Assembly: GCF_002954725.1 (NCBI RefSeq)
Contig: NZ_MSCQ01000001.1
Coordinates: 279,231 to 333,291, forward strand
From: Photobacterium phosphoreum
Lineage (GTDB): Bacteria; Pseudomonadota; Gammaproteobacteria; Enterobacterales; Vibrionaceae
Length of the DNA stretch: 54,061 nucleotides
Direction of reading: 5' to 3'
The notes below the pieces were generated by a model. That model had not been told where the DNA came from, ran no database searches, and saw only the letters and a list, made by a program, of their open reading frames with translations. The translations under genes and the position numbers were made by a program. Below are positions 50,460 to 54,061 of this stretch, in pieces (positions within the stretch are counted from its first letter, which is position 1; each line of letters opens with the position of its first letter).

Positions 50460-51749
50460 ATGCTAGAAAAGTTATTTAAACTCAAAGAACATGGCACAAC
50501 AGTACGCACTGAAATTATGGCTGGTGTAACTACTTTCCTGACAATGGCTTATATTATTTTTGTAAACCCCACTATGCTAGCCAGCACAGGAATGGACCAA
50601 GGTGCAGTGTTTGTTGCAACTTGTTTAGCAGCAATGATTGGCTGCTTTGTAATGGGTTTTTATGCTAATTATCCAGTGGCACAAGCGCCAGGCATGGGAC
50701 TTAACGCATTTTTTACCTATACCGTTGTGTTAGGCATGGGGCATACATGGCAAGTAGCATTAGCCGCGGTGTTCTTATCGGGTTTATGTTTTATTGCACT
50801 TAGCGTCATGCGAGTACGTGAGTGGATCATCAACGCCATTCCGCATTCATTACGTATCGGTATTTCAGCCGGTATTGGTTTGTTTTTAGCATTTATTGCT
50901 CTGCAAACATCAGGCATTGTCGTTGCAAGCCCTGCAACATTAGTGACGGCAGGTGATTTAACTAGCTTCTCTGCAATTATGGCGGCGTTAGGTTTCTTTT
51001 TAACGATTGGTTTAGTACAGCGTGGCTTTAAAGCGGCGGTGTTAATTGCGATTTTAATTGTAACGACGATCAGTATTATTGTCGGAGAAGTTGATTACAA
51101 CGGCATTATGTCTATGCCACCAAGTATTGCACCGACTTTTATGCAACTTGATTTTTCAGGTGCAATGGAAGTGGGTTTAATTTCAATTGTGTTTGCGTTT
51201 TTGTTTGTCGATTTATTTGATACCGCGGGCACATTAGTCGGTGTTGCGACCAAAGCAAACTTGATTGGTGAAGACGGTAAATTACCGCGTTTAAACCGCG
51301 CACTATTAGCAGATAGTACAGCGACTTCAATTGGTGCATTGCTGGGTACCTCAAATACCACATCTTTTGTTGAGAGTGTGTCGGGTGTCGCAGTTGGCGG
51401 TCGTACAGGTCTAACTGCCGTTACGGTTGGCGTGTTATTCTTATTAGCGTTATTTTTTGCACCATTGGCTGGTATGGTTCCGGTGTACGCTACTGCTGGT
51501 GCGCTATTTTATGTTGCCATTTTGATGATGTCAGGTTTGGTGTCTATTGATTGGCGAGATTTAACAGAAGCAGCGCCTGTTGTGGTTGTGTGTTTGCTGA
51601 TGCCTTTAACGTACTCGATTGCAGAAGGTATTGGTCTTGGTTTCATTACTTTTGCGGTAGTTAAAGCATTAAGTGGCAAGGGACGCGAAGTAAATATCAG
51701 TGTTTGGGTTATTTCAGCGTTATTCCTTGCGAAGATTATTTTCTTATAA
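50460..51749 (+). CDS. NCS2-family (AzgA-like) purine permease, guanine/hypoxanthine or adenine type
   Basis: This 429-aa inner-membrane nucleobase:cation symporter is of the AzgA-like branch (E. coli GhxP/GhxQ/AdeP/AdeQ group). N-terminal MLEKLFKLKEHGTTVRTEIMAGVTTFLTMAYIIFVNP, the motif FYANYPVAQAPGMGLNAFFTYTVV, and LFDTAGTLVGVATKANL plus GTSNTTSFVESVSGVAVGGRTG are family signatures. About twelve to fourteen hydrophobic segments are present. The exact base specificity is not decidable by eye. ATG 50460 has AAGGA upstream; the longer frame from 50352 would include the operator. The PurR-like box, and gpt 70 bp downstream, fit purine salvage. Confidence 0.92.
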   Translation: MLEKLFKLKEHGTTVRTEIMAGVTTFLTMAYIIFVNPTMLASTGMDQGAVFVATCLAAMIGCFVMGFYANYPVAQAPGMGLNAFFTYTVVLGMGHTWQVALAAVFLSGLCFIALSVMRVREWIINAIPHSLRIGISAGIGLFLAFIALQTSGIVVASPATLVTAGDLTSFSAIMAALGFFLTIGLVQRGFKAAVLIAILIVTTISIIVGEVDYNGIMSMPPSIAPTFMQLDFSGAMEVGLISIVFAFLFVDLFDTAGTLVGVATKANLIGEDGKLPRLNRALLADSTATSIGALLGTSNTTSFVESVSGVAVGGRTGLTAVTVGVLFLLALFFAPLAGMVPVYATAGALFYVAILMMSGLVSIDWRDLTEAAPVVVVCLLMPLTYSIAEGIGLGFITFAVVKALSGKGREVNISVWVISALFLAKIIFL

Positions 51750-51818
51750 GCGTAATATTATTCACGTTTATATAAATTTATGCGATTTTTTAATCGCAGT
51801 TTCAGAGGTTGTTTTACT

Positions 51819-52277
51819 ATGAGTAATAAATTCGTCATCACTTGGGATAACATGCAGATGTACACACGCCAGCTAGCAGAGAAATTGCTACCGGCTGAAC
51901 AGTGGACTGGTATTATTGCAGTTAGCCGTGGCGGTTTAGTGCCTGCAGCTATTTTGGCGCGTGAATTAGGTATTCGTCATATTGATACCGTATGTATTGC
52001 AAGCTATGATCATGATCATCAACGTGATATGAATGTGATCAAAAAAGCTGATGGTGATGGTGAAGGTTTTATCGTGGTTGACGATTTAGTTGATACTGGC
52101 GGTACTGCAGAAAAAATCCGTGAAATGTACCCACGTGCTAAATTTGTGACAGTATGTGCAAAGCCTGCGGGTCAACATTTAGTGGATGATTTTGTTGTCA
52201 GCATTCCACAAGACACTTGGATTGAACAACCTTGGGATATGGCGGTTACTTACGTTGATCCGATTGCTAAAAAATAA
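51819..52277 (+). CDS. gpt: Xanthine-guanine phosphoribosyltransferase
   Basis: This 152-aa salvage enzyme converts guanine, xanthine and, less well, hypoxanthine plus PRPP to the nucleotide at the inner face of the membrane. The PRPP motif is [15 protein letters not shown], and [19 protein letters not shown] binds pyrophosphate. The length equals the E. coli protein. ATG 51819 ([15 protein letters not shown]) is preceded by CAGAGG. A short hairpin (TGCGATT/AATCGCA, 51781-51798) lies in the spacer after the permease, without a T-run. Placed directly behind a purine importer, it would trap incoming bases. Confidence 0.96.
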   Translation: MSNKFVITWDNMQMYTRQLAEKLLPAEQWTGIIAVSRGGLVPAAILARELGIRHIDTVCIASYDHDHQRDMNVIKKADGDGEGFIVVDDLVDTGGTAEKIREMYPRAKFVTVCAKPAGQHLVDDFVVSIPQDTWIEQPWDMAVTYVDPIAKK

Positions 52278-52352
52278 TTATGTTGTCTGAGGCTAATTAA
52301 TTGACGCTGTGATTTGATGTTGATGATCGGCTTTGGAAACTAAGTTTTATTG

Positions 52353-52382
52353 AAGATGCCACCTTGTTGGCGTCTTTTTTTA
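52353..52382 (+). terminator. Terminator of gpt
   Basis: AAGATGCCA, loop CCTTGT, TGGCGTCTTTTTTT: a stem with one G-T pair followed by a T-run. Confidence 0.85.
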
Positions 52383-52461
52383 TGGATTTTATTTATTGGC
52401 TGCGGTTTAGGTATATTATCTAAGTCTATTAAGTGAAGTGATATATACGCTGGAGGATACC

Positions 52462-53721
52462 GTGTCTGAACCATCAAAACAAAATTTATCAGAGAAGTTA
52501 TTTGCACCACGTCAAACCAGCAAAGAGACATCGAATATTGTTAAAATTGCACATGTCCGTAGTGGTGATGTAAACAATGCATTTGATGGTGAAAGTCAGC
52601 TGGGATGGTATCGTGTTTTGCGACGCCCACAATGGATATGGCAAGGTGTTGATCCTATTGAGCAAGAAGCGGTATTGGCACGGATAGCAGCTTCAACTGC
52701 ACCACGTACGAGTGAGCATTTGTTAGATACGGTTATTGGTTACCGTTCTGGTAATTGGACTTATGAATGGTCACAAGTTGCATCTAGTTATCAGCAATTA
52801 GCGCGTACGGCTGTCATCAATGGCGATAAGCTAGCAGCATCAGAATTATTGTTCAAAGCGAGTACTCACTACAGTATTGCCGCATATCCTTATATAAAAG
52901 GCGATCAACTGGCTGATCAAGCTGAGCTACAAGCCAATCAAAGTTACCGTGAAGCGATTGAGCTTCGACCGCATGATATGCGTAAAATTGATGTTAAATA
53001 TGAAAATAAGACCTTTGAGGCATTCATTCATTTACCACGCACCGATAAGTTATTGCCAACGGTTATTGTCAGTGGTGGTTTAGCGACATTACAAAGTGAT
53101 TTGTGGCGATTATATAAAGATTATTTAGGCCCAGCAGGGTATGCGATGGTAACGCTCGACATGCCATCTGTTGGCCATAGTGACCGCTGGAATTTAACCG
53201 AAGATACCAGCCGTTTACATCAAGCATTATTACAACAGATCCGTGATGTACCTTGGGTTGATAACCGTAATGTCGCGATGGTGGGATTACGTATGGGCGG
53301 TAATGCTGCGATCCGTCTGGGCTTTATGGAGCCGACACGTTTAAAAACTTGTGTCAGTATTGGTGGTGCAATTAATAGCTTTCTTACTCAACCCAAGTTA
53401 TTAGATAAAATGCCACGGATGTATTTAGATGTTCTAGCTTCTCGAATGGGGAAGAGTGGCCAAGCAGAAGCCAGCATTAAATCTCATCTGCCTGCATGGT
53501 CATTAAAAAATCAAGGTATTTTAGGTCGTCGTCGAGTTGATATTCCGATGTTAGGTATTAGTTTGAAAAATGATCCGATTTGCCCAGAAATGGATAATCA
53601 ACTTATTGCATTATCAAGTTATGGCGGTAAAGCGATTACGTTACCTGAAAAACCCATTTATGATGGTTATCATCGAGTGATGACCGAAGTGGTTAACTGG
53701 TTAGATGATAAAATGCAGTAG
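52462..53721 (+). CDS. frsA: Esterase FrsA
   Basis: This 419-aa alpha/beta-hydrolase is of the FrsA family (fermentation/respiration switch protein, a partner of unphosphorylated EIIA-Glc in enterics and vibrios). The helical N-terminus holds WYRVLRRPQWIWQGVDPIEQEAVLARIA. The hydrolase core carries PTVIVSGGLATLQSDLWRLY and DMPSVGHSDRW. The nucleophile-elbow position is VGLRMGGNAAIRL, where the usual G-x-S-x-G reads G-L-R-M-G, so a classical serine nucleophile is absent there; I recall the same pattern in Vibrio vulnificus FrsA. GTG 52462 is preceded by GGAGG. crl follows, the conserved pairing. Confidence 0.93.
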   Translation: MSEPSKQNLSEKLFAPRQTSKETSNIVKIAHVRSGDVNNAFDGESQLGWYRVLRRPQWIWQGVDPIEQEAVLARIAASTAPRTSEHLLDTVIGYRSGNWTYEWSQVASSYQQLARTAVINGDKLAASELLFKASTHYSIAAYPYIKGDQLADQAELQANQSYREAIELRPHDMRKIDVKYENKTFEAFIHLPRTDKLLPTVIVSGGLATLQSDLWRLYKDYLGPAGYAMVTLDMPSVGHSDRWNLTEDTSRLHQALLQQIRDVPWVDNRNVAMVGLRMGGNAAIRLGFMEPTRLKTCVSIGGAINSFLTQPKLLDKMPRMYLDVLASRMGKSGQAEASIKSHLPAWSLKNQGILGRRRVDIPMLGISLKNDPICPEMDNQLIALSSYGGKAITLPEKPIYDGYHRVMTEVVNWLDDKMQ

Positions 53722-53750
53722 CTATCACGCTAACAGATAATATTTATAAT

Positions 53751-53785
53751 AACGGAATTGCATTATGGTGCGATTCCGTTTTTTT
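53751..53785 (+). terminator. Terminator of frsA
   Basis: AACGGAATTGC ... GTGCGATTCCGTT followed by TTTTTT, a slightly imperfect stem. Confidence 0.82.
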
Positions 53786-53964
53786 ATAAGTAATATATTG
53801 TCATGATATTGTTAGCAAAATTAGCGACTATGGTTTGTTATTTTGTTAAATTGTATCCATACTATAATAAATTATGCTAAGCGTATTTATGACGCTATGG
53901 GTAATAAAAGGATAGTAAGTCTTACTCGTGTATCAAATACTGCTGACTATGGATGGAGAATACA

Positions 53965-54061
53965 ATGACAATAGCAACAAGCTTTCCACCACATGGACGT
54001 TTAATGTCTAAACTGACCGCAATTGGTCCTTATCTTCGTGAAAAAAAATCACAGCCACAAC
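53965..54061 (+). CDS. crl: Sigma-S activator Crl, 5' end only (runs off the window)
   Basis: The first 32 codons (MTIATSFPPHGRLMSKLTA and then IGPYLREKK...) match the start of Crl: the GRLxxKxTAxGPYxRE pattern. Crl binds free sigma-S and favours its assembly with core RNA polymerase. GGAG lies upstream of ATG 53965. Its place directly after frsA is conserved in vibrios and enterics. The gene continues past the end of the window. Confidence 0.88.
   Translation, partial: MTIATSFPPHGRLMSKLTAIGPYLREKKSQPQ

Noticed and set aside
51781..51798. TGCGATT-TTTT-AATCGCA as a terminator between the permease and gpt
   Set aside because: It is AT-rich and weak, with no T-tract after the stem, and gpt likely continues the same transcript.

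Overview
The window is a chromosomal segment of a marine gammaproteobacterium of the Vibrionaceae. The sequence resembles Photobacterium or Vibrio: it encodes the sodium-driven flagellar stator PomA/PomB, the sodium-pumping NADH:quinone reductase NqrABCDEF with its maturation factors ApbE and NqrM, the vibrio porin OmpK, and the frsA-crl pair. Base composition is moderately AT-rich. The family assignment rests on protein recognition by eye; Photobacterium rather than Vibrio is an inference.

Layout. (1) 1-3.1 kb is accessory DNA: a tyrosine-recombinase gene cut in two by a complete 1258-bp IS3-family element with a 3-bp target duplication. Removing the IS restores an open integrase of about 522 aa. 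(2) 3.1-8.9 kb: an AbgT-family transporter, the glutathione-dependent formaldehyde detoxification pair (adhC, fghA) with a divergent LysR regulator, and tadA. (3) 9-17.8 kb: mltF, purL, a small membrane protein, glnB and glyA; purL and glyA each carry a PurR-type operator. (4) 18-24.2 kb: nrdR-ribD-ribE-ribBX-ribH-nusB-thiL-pgpA, the usual riboflavin cluster, converging on xseB-ispA-dxs (isoprenoid precursors). (5) 27.6-31 kb: pomAB and thiI. (6) 31.1-38.2 kb, mostly leftward: yajL, panE, ompK, ampG, an unidentified 124-aa protein, a cyclophilin, the yajG lipoprotein and rlmG. (7) 38.3-46.5 kb: bolA, then nqrABCDEF, apbE and nqrM. (8) 46.7-54 kb: SOS-controlled dinB, pepD, a 1.07-kb stretch without an annotated-type gene, a purine permease, gpt, frsA and the start of crl.

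How the genes work together. The nqr locus is self-contained: six subunits, the enzyme that attaches FMN to NqrB and NqrC, and the small assembly factor NqrM. Sodium bioenergetics also appears in the PomAB motor. Purine metabolism is a second theme: purL, glyA, ompK (nucleoside porin), a purine permease and gpt. A 23-position element with a single mismatch lies upstream of both ompK and the permease.

Most of the window is ordinary core genome. The least explained locus is 49.73-50.15 kb: a promoter, a 5' region rich in hairpins, a well-initiated 29-codon ORF rich in aromatic residues, and a strong intrinsic terminator, all upstream of the purine permease, which has its own promoter. It looks like a leader-peptide or regulatory-RNA unit that I cannot assign to a known family. 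No tRNA, rRNA or CRISPR array was found.
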